DNA of 64,000 nt, taken from Mayamaea pseudoterrestris (Eukaryota; Bacillariophyta; Bacillariophyceae; Sellaphorales; Sellaphoraceae). The notes under the pieces were generated by a model that saw only the letters and a list, made by a program, of their open reading frames with translations, made no database searches and was not told the origin of the DNA. Below, in pieces: positions 31,406 to 41,516 of the stretch. The stretch's first letter is position 1; every line of letters starts with the position of its first letter. The stretch is from the NCBI GenBank assembly GCA_027923505.1, contig BROI01000011.1:496001-560000 (forward strand), read 5' to 3'. The position numbers and the translations under genes are program-made.

Positions 31406-33232
31406 CTACTTTTTGTTTTCAGATAGCTCTAAAGCTCGCAAAATGCTAGACGTGGCCATGCCGTAAGCTCCATTTCCTTCCAAGCCTTGGACTTGCTTTT
31501 CCATGTACAAAAAGCAATGAAGAACCCAATCCAACTCTAGAACACCATCTGAAAACTTGTCCAGTGCATCAAAAAGTTGGTCTTTGGCAAAAAAGTACTT
31601 ATTGTTTCCCAAAAATCTGAGAGCCAAGGTCTCCATTTCCTGCCAAATACCAAGCAATAAAGGCTTCAATGGAACAATGGCAGATGGCAAAATGCTAGTG
31701 CTGCTACCACTGACATCTAACTTGCCAACAGAATTGGATTCCTCCGATTCTTTCAAGTCAGAGATCTTGCGCTTCTTGGCATTTTCAACATTTACAGAGC
31801 TGCTTGTGCTTGCAGAGCCAGCTTGTGAGCCTTGGCTGCCTTCACAAATGCTCAAAAGAGGATTTACTTGATCCTGCTGCACGACTCCTGCTGTAGCTTG
31901 CTTCTGTCCAGCAAGTGTTGCTGTAGAATCACTTTTGTGTATGGAATGAACCAAAATTCCCATCCCAAGTTTCAGAGAGAAATCCAAAGGGTGCATTTCC
32001 GCCTTGGCTGTGGCATCATTCTCCAACTTGAAAAACCGATACAACAGATGCTTGACAAACCACCTACAACTGTTGATTTCAATGGGGGTCCACCCAAGAG
32101 TCTGGAGCTTACCTGCAAATGGTGCTCCATTGTAAAAACCTTGACCGAAGTGCACAGTATGGTAGCCAGCTGAGTCCGACAGAAATTGGTACATAACAAG
32201 GGCACTCATTGCAGCAAAGGTTGATTTGTTCTTTTTGTTCTGGTTGAGAAAATTTTTGAGGCCTAGCTTCTGCTGCATCATTTTCTGGATGTTAAGATCT
32301 GCAGATACATGCTGAAAAACATTTTTAGCAATCCATGATTATTCTGAAATACATTCAGGACATGAGTGTACTTACCGTGCTTTGATAATGCCCAAAAATT
32401 ATTTGAGCCATGGACTGGAAAGCCACTCGCATAGCCTGCATTTCACGCTTTGAAGATGGATCAAGGAAGGCCTCAAAGTATGAAGAGATGCAACTGTGGG
32501 GATCCTTGCGCCCATTTCTTGACAGCTCACTTTTTGGAAGCACCAAAACAGCTCCAATGATGACCAAAAAAGCCATGAGATTCTTGTAGGATGTAATGTG
32601 ACAAGATTCTTTCTTGCCTGTCTCCATGGTTTCTTCCTTGACAGTGGCATAAGGAATGAGACTGCCAATATTGTCAAAAACAAACTCTCCCTGCAGCTCA
32701 GTGACCCACTTATGCAAAATGCATGCATATTCCTTGAAATTTAAGTTGTTTTGCTGCGACAGGCCATGCAAAACTGAAAACAAAAATGAGTTTCACTGAA
32801 ATTGCAGCACTTTTCACCAAAACACCAAAACTTACCAATTACTTTGCGAAGCAGCATCATCAAATCCTTTCCTCCCTTGGTGACCTGAATCAGCTCCAAA
32901 TCAAGGGCTTGGCAAGCAAAGACAGTGGATTTGGTGAGCTCAGCAAGCATGCCATAGAATTGCTTGCCAACCTCACCATTTGCAAAAGAGAAAAGTGCAT
33001 CAAGTGCTATTGAGCTTGAGAGATCAGCCTCTTGAATGTTAGTGACCTTATTGACAACCTCCTTGATGATGTTTTGGTACTTTAATAGTTTTTGCTGGAA
33101 CTCTTCTTTGGATCGCAGGTTGAGCAAGGCGGGCCTATCTTGATTGGCATGAATAATGTCTTGCACCAGCTTTTCAATGGCTTCAATGTGAGAAGTAGAC
33201 ATGGCTGATGTTACATTGATTGGAAAAGGCAT
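31406..33232 (-). CDS. Unrecognised CpG-depleted gene, three exons
   Basis: Three exons (33232-32836, 32773-32376, 32311-31406) joined by GT-AG introns of 62 and 64 nt, both with TTTTCAG acceptors, give 566 residues with one open frame. I do not recognise the family. The protein is helical, with no signal peptide or clear membrane segment; a Ser-rich loop and a basic patch (NAKKRKISDLKE) lie near residue 430. Two Met codons (33232, 33202) could start it. The DNA is unlike the rest of the window: I counted 19 CpG in 31381-33300, introns included, against several per 60 bases in neighbours. That points to long-term CpG methylation, or origin in a CpG-poor genome. The intact frame and splice sites argue that it is or was recently functional. 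Confidence 0.7.
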
Positions 33233-33537
33233 GGAGTGGCGAATGCTGTGTTCAAAATCTGTTTTTGTGGCTGCAAAATATCCTGTGTGCTGTCACTTCA
33301 ACAGTGAAGATTTGACGGTCAGTGATGCTCGTCAGTTTGTCGGAGGGTATCAGCTCATTTCAGTTACTATGGAGTTTCATGTGCTATTATAACCGCTATT
33401 AAACGGTATTTGCGACAATGGGTACACTAGAAACCATACTCACAGTCGATCGATGCTTCGCGGCAAACACCATCCGTTTTTCCGTTTTTCAAGTTTGATG
33501 TGCGATACAAACTTGCACTTTGGAGCGTATTTCCAAC
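33233..33537. other. Divergent promoter region
   Basis: This lies between the CpG-poor orphan gene (-) and the rhodanese gene (+). CpG frequency recovers from about 33310 onward. No gene is seen. Confidence 0.5.
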
Positions 33538-35463
33538 ATGAAGGAGTCAAAGAAGGAGAAACGAAAGGACGAAAAGAGAAAGGCTAAAAAGGAAAAGCGA
33601 CGATCACTTGATAAAGACAAGGACGACAATGCAAGCATTGACTCGGATAATGATGATGATCGCCGCGCTAAGAAGAAACGCAAAATGGAAAAGAGAAAGC
33701 GAGAACGAAAATCTCAAGAGAATAATGATTCATTCTCGTCCTCCCTGTCGCCGTCAAAAAATGACGCTGCTACTGATGATTCATCCTTGAGCAAGCAGAC
33801 GCCTCCATCTGCCGCAGCGACTGCCGCTCCAGTTGCATTTACGGTGGAGTCTCCTCGTCCCTTTGTCGAGTCATCGGCTCTCCAAGAAGTCACGAGCAAG
33901 CCGCAAGCTGAAACTGACTGCAATACATCACTGCTGCTCTTTTACCAATACGTCGAGCCCGCATGGTCGGCGCAGTACTACAGCAAGACGGTCAAGCCAA
34001 AGGTGCAGGAGATTGCATCGCAGGCTGGCGTCAAGGGACGCATGCGCGTCGCTCGGGAAGGCTTGAACTGCACACTGACTGGCACCAAACGTGCCATTCA
34101 TGACTTTTGCAATCATCTTCGTCAATGGCAGCCCGAGCTGTTTTGCAGCACGGAATTTAAAATGACGCACGACTTGCCGCAGAAGCAAGCTTTTGGCGAT
34201 TTGAAACTCATTCCAGTGACGGAGTTGGTAAACTATGGCTTGCAGGACGGCACGGCTTTGGCGCAATACGGCGGCACGCACTTGGAGCCGCGCGACTATC
34301 ACGCGAAACTCGCGCAACCCGAGACGGTGGTCATTGACGTGCGCAACCATTACGAAACCAACATTGGTCGGTTCACTCCACCGGGTGCAACGTGGCTGGA
34401 TCCGCACATGCGCAAGTCGACCGAGTTTCCAGTCTGGCTCAATGATCCAGAGACGCAGCAGTCGCTCAAGGACAAGACGGTGCTCATGTATTGTACCGGT
34501 GGTATAAGGTGTGAGCGGGCGAGTGCGCTGCTCAAGTATAAAATGGAAACGGATCCAGCGGTCAAGGATTTGAACATCAAGGGTGTGTATCAACTGCAGG
34601 GTGGTATTGACAAGTATTTTAAAGAGTTTCCCGATGGTGGATATTGGAAGGGCAAGGTGAGTGGTCACTCCTCGTTTGGTATGCGCAGCGACATGTTTGA
34701 TGATCGCATTTGCTGACATATCATCATTCTTTTCTCGCAGAACTATGTATTCGACAAGCGATTTGCTCATTATCCACCTGTGCAGCAAGCTGCTGCATTG
34801 TCAAAGGAGGAATCTGCATCCACTTCCGCGTCCTCGCAACCTTTGGATTCCGACTCGAACGTGTCAGCCATTGATTTACAGCCATTGGGCAAGTGCGAAG
34901 CCTGCGACAAGGCCTGGGACATGTACCGCGGCAAGCGCCGGTGTCCGACCTGCGGTGTTCCAAGCCTTATTTGCCGAGACTGTTGGAAGGCGCACGAGGA
35001 GGGCATTAGAGTTATTGATCGATCCGTCCGGTGTGACCTTTGCGTCCAGCAAAACATTCAATCGAAGCATGAATTGCGAGAAAAGGAGCAACATGATTTG
35101 CAAGAATACGAGGCGACGTTGCTGGAGAAAGGTTTGCTGTCGTCAAAGGGCGAGGAGTGGGTTTCTGAAGCGAATCCCGACGGCATTACGCGGCTCTTTT
35201 TGCGAAACATGTGCCGCAAAAGTATGACGGATGAGCTCTTGATCCAAACGCTACCTGGCGTGACGCACATTGTTTGGCGAATGGATCGCAAGACTGGCGA
35301 ATTCTCCGGTCAAGCGTGGGTTGAAATGGAGTCTGCTGAAGCTGCTGCTCTTGCAGTGGCGAAGAATGGTGTCAAGGTACTTGGTCGACCGATGTACATT
35401 GAATACCAGCTAGCTGATGGAAAGGATGCGTGGCCTCCACCGTCTAGTGCAGTCGGGAGGTAG
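33538..35463 (+). CDS. TrhO/TSTD2-type rhodanese fused to zinc-binding clusters and an RRM
   Basis: Two exons (33538-34656 and 34741-35463) join in phase 0 across an 84-nt intron to give 613 residues. Residues 1-60 are Lys/Arg-rich, like a nuclear or nucleolar signal. About 130-373 is the UPF0176 fold: an N-terminal acylphosphatase-like part (GLNCTLTGT) and a rhodanese domain with active Cys319 in MYCTGGIRCERAS; the second conserved Cys325 is present. Bacterial TrhO (YceA) hydroxylates wobble uridine of tRNA; human TSTD2 is the eukaryotic relative. Then come paired Cys motifs (CEACDKAW, CPTCGVPSLICRDC, CDLC) and, at about 522-598, an RRM with RNP-like LFLRNM and FSGQAWVEM. A role in tRNA or rRNA modification is inferred. 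The start was set at the first ATG. Confidence 0.88.
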
Positions 35464-35489
35464 TTAAAGTCAGTCGACCAATCATTGTA

Positions 35490-35870
35490 TTAATATCCTT
35501 TTTCCCCTTGTCTCTCGTCTCGTCCCTTCTCATTCAAATTCATCCTGTCACTTCGCCAGATCAGATTGTACCGACCATGATTCCAAAACGAGGTTCCGCA
35601 AATAATCCTTTTGGAAACGCGCACCATACGTGTCATCGGCAGATCAATGAGAGCGTGGGAATGCTTCGAGTCGCTCCCAAGTGAGTGGCAATGTCCCAAC
35701 CTCATCAGCGTCCCAGCAAATGGAATGCAATCTTCTTTGTGCGCTATCCAGTGATCCCTCTGGCGGTCCTTGCTATAGTAAGCCTTCTTCTTGCACCGGC
35801 TGCAACATTGAAACTTAACGCTTGTTAGTGTATCGCAGTAGGAGCAAGTGAATGGATGAGAAAAGGACAT
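35490..35870 (-). pseudogene. Decayed copy of the neighbouring MYND-finger gene
   Basis: The first 45 codons match the MYND finger of the gene at 35976-37010 (CSYCDTLTSVKFQCCSRCKKKAY), but a zinc ligand is lost (AYYSK where the neighbour has AYCTK) and another Cys is replaced by Asp. After the finger, similarity continues in a different frame: the +1 frame reads GTLPLTWERLEAF, matching RLPLTWEQLEEF of the neighbour. So a frameshift separates the two parts. It also lacks the N-terminal half. It is a tandem, partial duplicate on the same strand, probably nonfunctional. Confidence 0.7.
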
Positions 35871-35975
35871 AATTGAGCTTTCCTGACAGGAGAATGATTT
35901 GCAGTCTACAATTACAGTAGTACTTGCAACAATAAAAAGTAAGCAGCACAGATTACAACATTCTGTTATATTTCT

Positions 35976-37010
35976 TCATTTGATTCGAATGTTTACCAAG
36001 TCTTCCTCCTCGATTCGGGCGCCCGAAGATCCATCCAGGAAACCATGGAACCGTGGATTCTTCCAGACCAACACCTTGCCCGTTGTGAAACCGGGAATCG
36101 TTCGACTCTCCGTGTAGGCGGCGACTCGCTTGCAAATGCCTGCACGATCCTTGCACAAGGCGATCAATCGCAAATGTGGTTCTTGATGAATAAAACGAAC
36201 TTCCAAGCTCTTGCCAGGGGCGACGCCAAATTCCTCCAATTGCTCCCATGTCAATGGCAGGCGCTTGGTATCCTCCTTGCTCAACTCTTCGATCGAAATA
36301 CACTCCTTCTTGTGCGCCTTCCAGTGACTAACCTGGCATTCTTTGGTGCAGTACGCCTGCTTCTTGCACCGACTGCAGCACTGAAGCCTGTGTGTCGTGA
36401 CTTTGCGACAAAAAGTACACGTGTGCGGATCAACCGAAATGTCTCGCTGCGCCGACGGAGGCTCGGCAATAAATTGCTCGTACACGCGCTGCGCCTCGGG
36501 TCCGTCCCACGTATCATCATCAGTAATTGGCCCATTCGATTTAAGCTCCTTCACCAGTCGAGCAATACCAGCTCTTGCTGCAGTTGCAGGGCTAACTTCA
36601 CCCCTGTCTTTCATAGCTTTTTCAAATGCAACTCGTTCAGCTTTCATCGTCAAAAGCTTGTCCCGCTCCTTGCAAAGAGCGTCATTTATCTCCAAGCCCC
36701 TGCCTTGCTTTTCCAGTATATGTAGTTCAAGATGTACATCCAACATTTCCTCCCGCTGCTTCTCGCCAAAGTAAGACTCCCAATGCGCTCGAGCCTCTGG
36801 ACTCTGGACGGACAAGCTCGCAAAACTCTCTTCCAGCAACACTTTGCGCTCCGCTAGTTCTTCGATGCGCGTCGGAGGCCGACGCAATCTTGCTCGCTGC
36901 TCGGCCATGCGGTTCGGCATGTCGAAGCTCATGCAACATTCGTTGCAGTGCTCGCGACGATGAGGCTCGCAGAAACAGCGTCCAATGCTGTCGTTGTATA
37001 CAGATGGCAT
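35976..37010 (-). CDS. MYND zinc-finger protein
   Basis: 344 residues from the ATG at 37010; the open frame begins upstream without an ATG. A Cys/His cluster near the N-terminus (CFCEPHRREHCNECC) may bind zinc. The middle is helical and rich in Glu/Lys/Arg. A canonical MYND finger lies at about 210-250 (CTFCRKVTTHRLQCCSRCKKQAYCTKECQ split by spacing C-X2-C, C-X2-C, C-X3-C, H-X3-C), a protein-protein interaction module. The C-terminal 90 residues form a small domain with LTWEQLEEFGVAPGKSLEVR. No catalytic domain such as SET is seen. A TGACGTCA site lies 232 bp upstream. A decayed copy lies directly downstream. Confidence 0.8.
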   Translation of the reverse strand: MPSVYNDSIGRCFCEPHRREHCNECCMSFDMPNRMAEQRARLRRPPTRIEELAERKVLLEESFASLSVQSPEARAHWESYFGEKQREEMLDVHLELHILEKQGRGLEINDALCKERDKLLTMKAERVAFEKAMKDRGEVSPATAARAGIARLVKELKSNGPITDDDTWDGPEAQRVYEQFIAEPPSAQRDISVDPHTCTFCRKVTTHRLQCCSRCKKQAYCTKECQVSHWKAHKKECISIEELSKEDTKRLPLTWEQLEEFGVAPGKSLEVRFIHQEPHLRLIALCKDRAGICKRVAAYTESRTIPGFTTGKVLVWKNPRFHGFLDGSSGARIEEEDLVNIRIK

Positions 37011-37721
37011 GATAATGTGGAGAAGAAGAGGAAACAAATTAATGGTTGGTCATCATCTATTTTGATTGCAACGTCGAATGCCATCTGCCGATGATTGTGA
37101 TGGTCAACATTATCGCCAAACGGTCATTTTTACAATCGCACCGGTTCTGCATTAAAGCTTCTACACTGTGGCTCATAGTGCAAAGCTAAACTACACCCCG
37201 ATGCTGAGTATTTTATTCAATTGGCCCAGAGACGCTCTTAATGACGTCAAAGTGGTCTTTCGCCCCACACAACATGGCTACAGTGTTTTATTCAAAAGCT
37301 TGGAAATGATCCTTTTTGCCCACCCCCTTTGGCCGACTGACGAGCATCTCCTGCTTCTTTTGCCTCTCTACGTTGCTCTTTTGCTCTATAAACCTAGTAA
37401 ACAAGCATTTATCATTTACTTTGGACAAGCAAGTCAGTCTCTAACTAGTCGCCGCTCACTCGGAGCACCCCAAGCTTCAAATATGATTCCACGATACGTA
37501 CACTACCTTAATCGTATATGAGTACGGTAGAAGTTCATTGACGAGAACAACAGCAATGCTACAATAAGACATATATAGGTAGATCTATAGATGCTGCATG
37601 TTACCCAAATCGAGTCGCATCTATACCCGGCATCTTGCATAGAGCTAGCCATTGACGCTCGAGGCAGCGTCGTTACGAATGATCCGTCATTGTTCGCCGT
37701 ACCCACCAAGCGGCCCAACTG
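37011..37721. other. Intergenic with a CRE-like site
   Basis: TGACGTCA at 37242-37249 sits in a 14-base word (ATGACGTCAAAGTG) identical to one in the array near AlaRS. An open frame from about 37168 to 37521 (+) starts with GTG, has no recognisable domain, and is not called. Nothing else is supported. Confidence 0.5.
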
Positions 37722-38417
37722 CTAGACGTCCTCATTCGCCGAGGCTGCCTCGTCATGCTCACTAGATTCACCTCCAGTCTCGCCCCGCGTCACATTCTCG
37801 ATAGGCAGAGCCGCACGTCCCTCCGTATGAAGTGTCTCAATATGATTGCGGTATATGAACATCATATGCGTTAAATGTTCCTGGCGCAGCTCGAGATTGG
37901 CCAATTGTTCAAGACTAACATTGTACCTTTCGTGCAACTCGTTCCGCGCCCGTACGATAGTGGTTAGCTCAATCTCGCGCGCCGCGTCAAGACGCTCCGA
38001 TTGCAGAAGTTGGCGTTGCAGCGATTGCACTTGATTTCGCTTGGCGTTCAATTCCGCCAAAAGAAAGGGCACCATGAGAGCGAGAGAAAGTTCATGCTCA
38101 TGCTGCAGGAGAGTCGGCTGCTCATTGACGTCAATTGGTTCTACAACGTCATTGACAGAGACGGGAGCATCTTCTTGGTCGCGTGGAGCAGACATGATAT
38201 TGACAGGATGAGGGGCATGTAATGTAGGTGCTGGAACCAGAGCTGCAGTAGGCGCAGCAGTCGAAGGATTGTTTGTGTTGACGACCAATGCCATTTTGCC
38301 ATCGAGGCGCGAAGCGGCAGCTCGGTGAATGGTGGAGCGACGCAGCTGAAATGTCGCATCACGAATGAGGCTTCGTCGAAGGCGCGCCGCGCCGCGCCAT
38401 GTGCCATGGTTGACCAT
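37722..38417 (-). CDS. Coiled-coil protein, unknown
   Basis: 231 residues from the ATG at 38417. I do not recognise it. The N-terminal 75 residues are basic then Pro/Ala-rich. About residues 115-200 are predicted helical with heptad-like spacing (LLAELNAKRNQVQSLQRQLL, ELHERYNVSLEQLANLELRQ), consistent with a coiled coil. The C-terminus is acidic. The next gene starts only 50 bp away on the opposite strand, so the two share a promoter or one start is misjudged; later Met codons (residues 42 and 75) are alternatives here. Confidence 0.6.
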   Translation of the reverse strand: MVNHGTWRGAARLRRSLIRDATFQLRRSTIHRAAASRLDGKMALVVNTNNPSTAAPTAALVPAPTLHAPHPVNIMSAPRDQEDAPVSVNDVVEPIDVNEQPTLLQHEHELSLALMVPFLLAELNAKRNQVQSLQRQLLQSERLDAAREIELTTIVRARNELHERYNVSLEQLANLELRQEHLTHMMFIYRNHIETLHTEGRAALPIENVTRGETGGESSEHDEAASANEDV

Positions 38418-38467
38418 GAGAGATTCGCAGTCAAGGAACAGCGTCAAGCCACCATCAAGACCTCAAT

Positions 38468-39838
38468 ATGACTTGTAGTAGTAGCGTCCCTCCTCCACAG
38501 CAAACACTATTATGCATCGGCCAAGACTTGTTTTCAATTGACAATTACGTGCGCGAGCAGTATAACTACAGTCTCCATCATTCCGACAATCATTTCCATC
38601 GGCATGCCAACAAGCACCATCAAACGCATGCTGCGCTGAGCGACTACGTTCCAAATGTCGTCATGTCATACACTGACATTCAGACGTTAACGGGTCTCGA
38701 GTCGCCGGCAGATTACGGCAGTGGCATTGAGTATGCCAACATGTTGGACGATCCAAACGGACTATGGAGGAGTCTTCGAATGCGCCAAGACGACGAAGAC
38801 GTTCCTCCGCCGGCGCTCCAACTCGGCCTTTGGCTCAATGGATCGCGAGGATGTCGCGATGTCATCAGTGGCAAGTTGCAACACAATGTCCATCGCCTCT
38901 TTCGCTTTCTCGCCAGCCGATCCTTTCACACGTACTTGCGCATTGGCTACGAGTTTGACAATCCCTCCTTTGGGTATGTCAATGATCCGCAAGCGTTCCA
39001 ACGCGCCTTTAGAACCATGGTAAACTACTGTCGCAGCCGTGTCACGCATTGCCGCACTAAAGTTTCCTTCGTGTGGCACTCGTGGGCAGCGTCGGACGTG
39101 AACCTGGAGCAGTTCTATCCGGGCGACGATTACGTGGATTGGATTGGAGTGAGTCTCTTTCTGCAGCTTCGACGCGATGTGACGAGTAGCATTACGAATA
39201 GTAGCGCAGCAGCTGTTGGCAACTCCATCAACACCGTGGTACGGCGCGTCTTGGACTTTGCCAAGCGTCGCAACAAGCCAATCATGATTGCCGAGTCGAC
39301 TCCCTTTGGCGGCCTGAGTAACATGTTTGATCCATGGAACGAATGGTTCGCACCACTGCTGAACGTCATTGACGACTACAGCGTTGGCATGTTTTGCTAC
39401 ATACACTGCGACTGGGATGCGCAACCAATGTGGCACAATGTTGGCTTTGGCGATACGAGGCTTGCGACGAATGATACAGTCATGCGATTGTGGCGAAAGC
39501 GAGTTTTGAGTAATCCAAGGTTTGTTAGACAGTCAAAGATAGTATCTTGCGATGAACGTGCAGACGTGGAGGAAGAGGCGTCGATGCTCGGTACAAGCTT
39601 TGGCGATACGTTGTCGCTGTCGAGGTGCAGGCCCAACAATTCGACGATAAGAACTTTTGCGTCTGGGGGAATGCTTCTCTTCGGTGCGATGCTTTTGACT
39701 GTCATCCGCCGACGAATGAAGCGACGTGCTATTGCGTCGGAGTCGGAGTCGGTGCGGCTGGAGCAAGAAAATGGCAGCGGCGACAATCTTGAGCATGAAC
39801 GGCAACACTTGGGGTACGGGTCTATCGTAGTACCATAA
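38468..39838 (+). CDS. GH26-like glycoside hydrolase with C-terminal membrane anchor
   Basis: 456 residues from ATG to TAA. The fold resembles GH26 (beta-mannanase-type) enzymes: YLRIGYEFDNPSFGY with the presumed acid/base Glu162, YVDWIGVSLF, and KPIMIAESTPFGG with the presumed nucleophile Glu276, then a WNEWFAPLL helix. Near residues 399-413 is one hydrophobic segment followed by RRRMKRR, so the enzyme is probably membrane-anchored with the catalytic part outside. No signal peptide is visible at this ATG and an in-frame stop lies just upstream, so a first exon may be missing. Substrate unknown; beta-mannan or related wall polysaccharide is a guess from the family. Confidence 0.75.
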   Translation: MTCSSSVPPPQQTLLCIGQDLFSIDNYVREQYNYSLHHSDNHFHRHANKHHQTHAALSDYVPNVVMSYTDIQTLTGLESPADYGSGIEYANMLDDPNGLWRSLRMRQDDEDVPPPALQLGLWLNGSRGCRDVISGKLQHNVHRLFRFLASRSFHTYLRIGYEFDNPSFGYVNDPQAFQRAFRTMVNYCRSRVTHCRTKVSFVWHSWAASDVNLEQFYPGDDYVDWIGVSLFLQLRRDVTSSITNSSAAAVGNSINTVVRRVLDFAKRRNKPIMIAESTPFGGLSNMFDPWNEWFAPLLNVIDDYSVGMFCYIHCDWDAQPMWHNVGFGDTRLATNDTVMRLWRKRVLSNPRFVRQSKIVSCDERADVEEEASMLGTSFGDTLSLSRCRPNNSTIRTFASGGMLLFGAMLLTVIRRRMKRRAIASESESVRLEQENGSGDNLEHERQHLGYGSIVVP

Positions 39839-39956
39839 GACTATTTGTGATAACATGATAAATTAGATAGATACAGCAACGCAGACATGAAAGACTGAAA
39901 GTGGTTTGTCACCAGCCAAATAGGACAACTCCATTCACCAGGACGACATATATTCT

Positions 39957-40397
39957 TTAGCGAACTCTGCTCAACACCTTGCAAAGAAGTGACCGGTGCC
40001 GGCTAATGCGGCTCTGGACAGGAACCACGGAGGAAGTCTTTTGTTGTTTTCGTTGCTTCATTTTTCGTCGTTCCTCCACGGTGCTGGTGAGGCACGTGAC
40101 AATGACGCTGTCGCCATCCTCCACTTGATGAGACGATCCGTTCCATTCGACGTTGTGTTCCTCGCACCACATTTCAATGCGAAACTGCAGCGCATGGTTG
40201 GGCACCAAATTGGAGGCATTCAAGGGCGCTCGCGTCAATGGACAAGTGTTGCCATGGTGGACGAGCCATTCAAGAATGGCGGTTCGGTCAAAGCAAAGTC
40301 CAGATCTGGTCATCATTGGAGCGATCATAATGTCGGATGTAATGGGACAGAGAAAGGCGTCGGGAATCGATGCGGAGGCTTGTTTGAGTGGACTCAT
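39957..40397 (-). CDS. U-box domain protein (probable E3 ubiquitin ligase)
   Basis: 146 residues from the ATG at 40397. The U-box spans about residues 13-85: IPDAFLCPITSDIMIAPMMT, then GLCFDRTAILEWL and NTCPLTRAPLNASNLVPNHAL. U-boxes are RING-like folds without zinc that bind E2 enzymes and promote ubiquitin transfer. A basic tail follows and no substrate-binding repeat (ARM, WD40) is present, so it is a short member. It is convergent with the GH26-like gene, with 118 bp between them. Confidence 0.85.
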   Translation of the reverse strand: MSPLKQASASIPDAFLCPITSDIMIAPMMTRSGLCFDRTAILEWLVHHGNTCPLTRAPLNASNLVPNHALQFRIEMWCEEHNVEWNGSSHQVEDGDSVIVTCLTSTVEERRKMKQRKQQKTSSVVPVQSRISRHRSLLCKVLSRVR

Positions 40398-41516
40398 GGC
40401 GTTTGGCAATGCTGGGAAAATGAGATTGTGAGATCGAGTGATGGATCAAAAAGTGAGGCAATCGTGGGGGCAATGGTGAAAACGGGCGGTGAAACTACTC
40501 GTTCGAAAGTGATCTTCGGTCACAATGATGTCACTGTTTCCGCAGATTCGACATGATGGCTGCGTCGCCAAGCGGAACATTCGACATGACAGGGCCATGG
40601 ACAGTTTGTTAAGATGCACGTAAGTATTGCCTTTTCTTAATGACACTTCCTTGTCATTAGCCACATGCGATTCTTTTGTGACCATTCAGGTATGGACAGC
40701 CAAGGGAATTCTGAAAGAATAGCCTGCGGAAGGCCTTGGCAATACCGCAATTATGGCCGACCATCGACGTAACAAGGTTGACACCTTCCCACGATCGGAA
40801 CCTTTGGCGCCACAGAAGCGAAAAACGTTCCCACTGTCGTCTAATCGTGCGACGCCTCGAGGAACACTGGTGCAGCGATACTGCACGCCGTCGAGTCGCC
40901 TTCCGTTGTTGTATCCATTGACGACCAAATTACCTGGTCAACATGTACTCGAGGTCTGCTCCACGACGAAGCAAGCATGCATTCTCTTCGAATGGATGCT
41001 TCTCTTGAATTCTCGCTCATCGTAATTTGTGATGGGTTGATTCTCTTGAATTCTCGTTCCTGAAGATTGTGACACGGCATGCAGTTTCGCTCTTCGGGAC
41101 CGAGCTGACTAATGATTTGGCATTGGACGAGCCATTGCATTTGAAACTTAGGCATTTGCTTTCCTGTTCCACAGAAGCAAACTGTTTAGACGGTAGATTC
41201 GCCGCCTACTTGCAGAAGCTGCTACCAGTACCCCTTCAGCAATGCGCCTCTGACAATACCTTACTCTTGACAGGAACAAGATTTACAACAACACATGTGT
41301 TGCTTTGTCTTACGTTAGTATAGTCGTAGGGTACTCCTGTATCGCAGAATGTGTTTCGTTTTCAGACGTGCATGAAAACAGCTGAGCGCGCCGGCCGTAG
41401 CTCATGACGTCACAATTGGAGGACGATTGCGGGTTTCGCGGCATGCCACAAAACATCCGACATCAAAACGCTTCTTGTTGACCTCCATTTTTTTAATCCC
41501 GCTCCTACTGTATATT
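40398..41516. other. Intergenic with a short duplicated word and a CRE site
   Basis: TGACGTCA (41405-41412) lies 112 bp before the helicase ATG. A word TTCTCTTGAATTCTCG occurs twice about 40 bp apart (near 41000 and 41041). A 90-codon frame at 40753 is listed separately with low confidence. Confidence 0.5.
40753..41025 (+). CDS. Possible small basic protein
   Basis: A 90-codon ATG-to-stop frame whose first half is basic and polar (MADHRRNKVDTFPRSEPLAP). No family is recognised, and its 3' end runs into the short duplicated word, so it may be chance. A comparable frame lies on the opposite strand. Confidence 0.2.
   Translation: MADHRRNKVDTFPRSEPLAPQKRKTFPLSSNRATPRGTLVQRYCTPSSRLPLLYPLTTKLPGQHVLEVCSTTKQACILFEWMLLLNSRSS

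Noticed and set aside
31406-33232. Orphan gene considered as a transposase or recombinase
   Set aside because: No DDE/D triad, tyrosine-recombinase RHRY pattern, zinc-ribbon or terminal inverted repeats could be seen.
37168-37521. Plus-strand frame of 117 codons
   Set aside because: It starts with GTG, shows no domain and lies in a likely promoter region.
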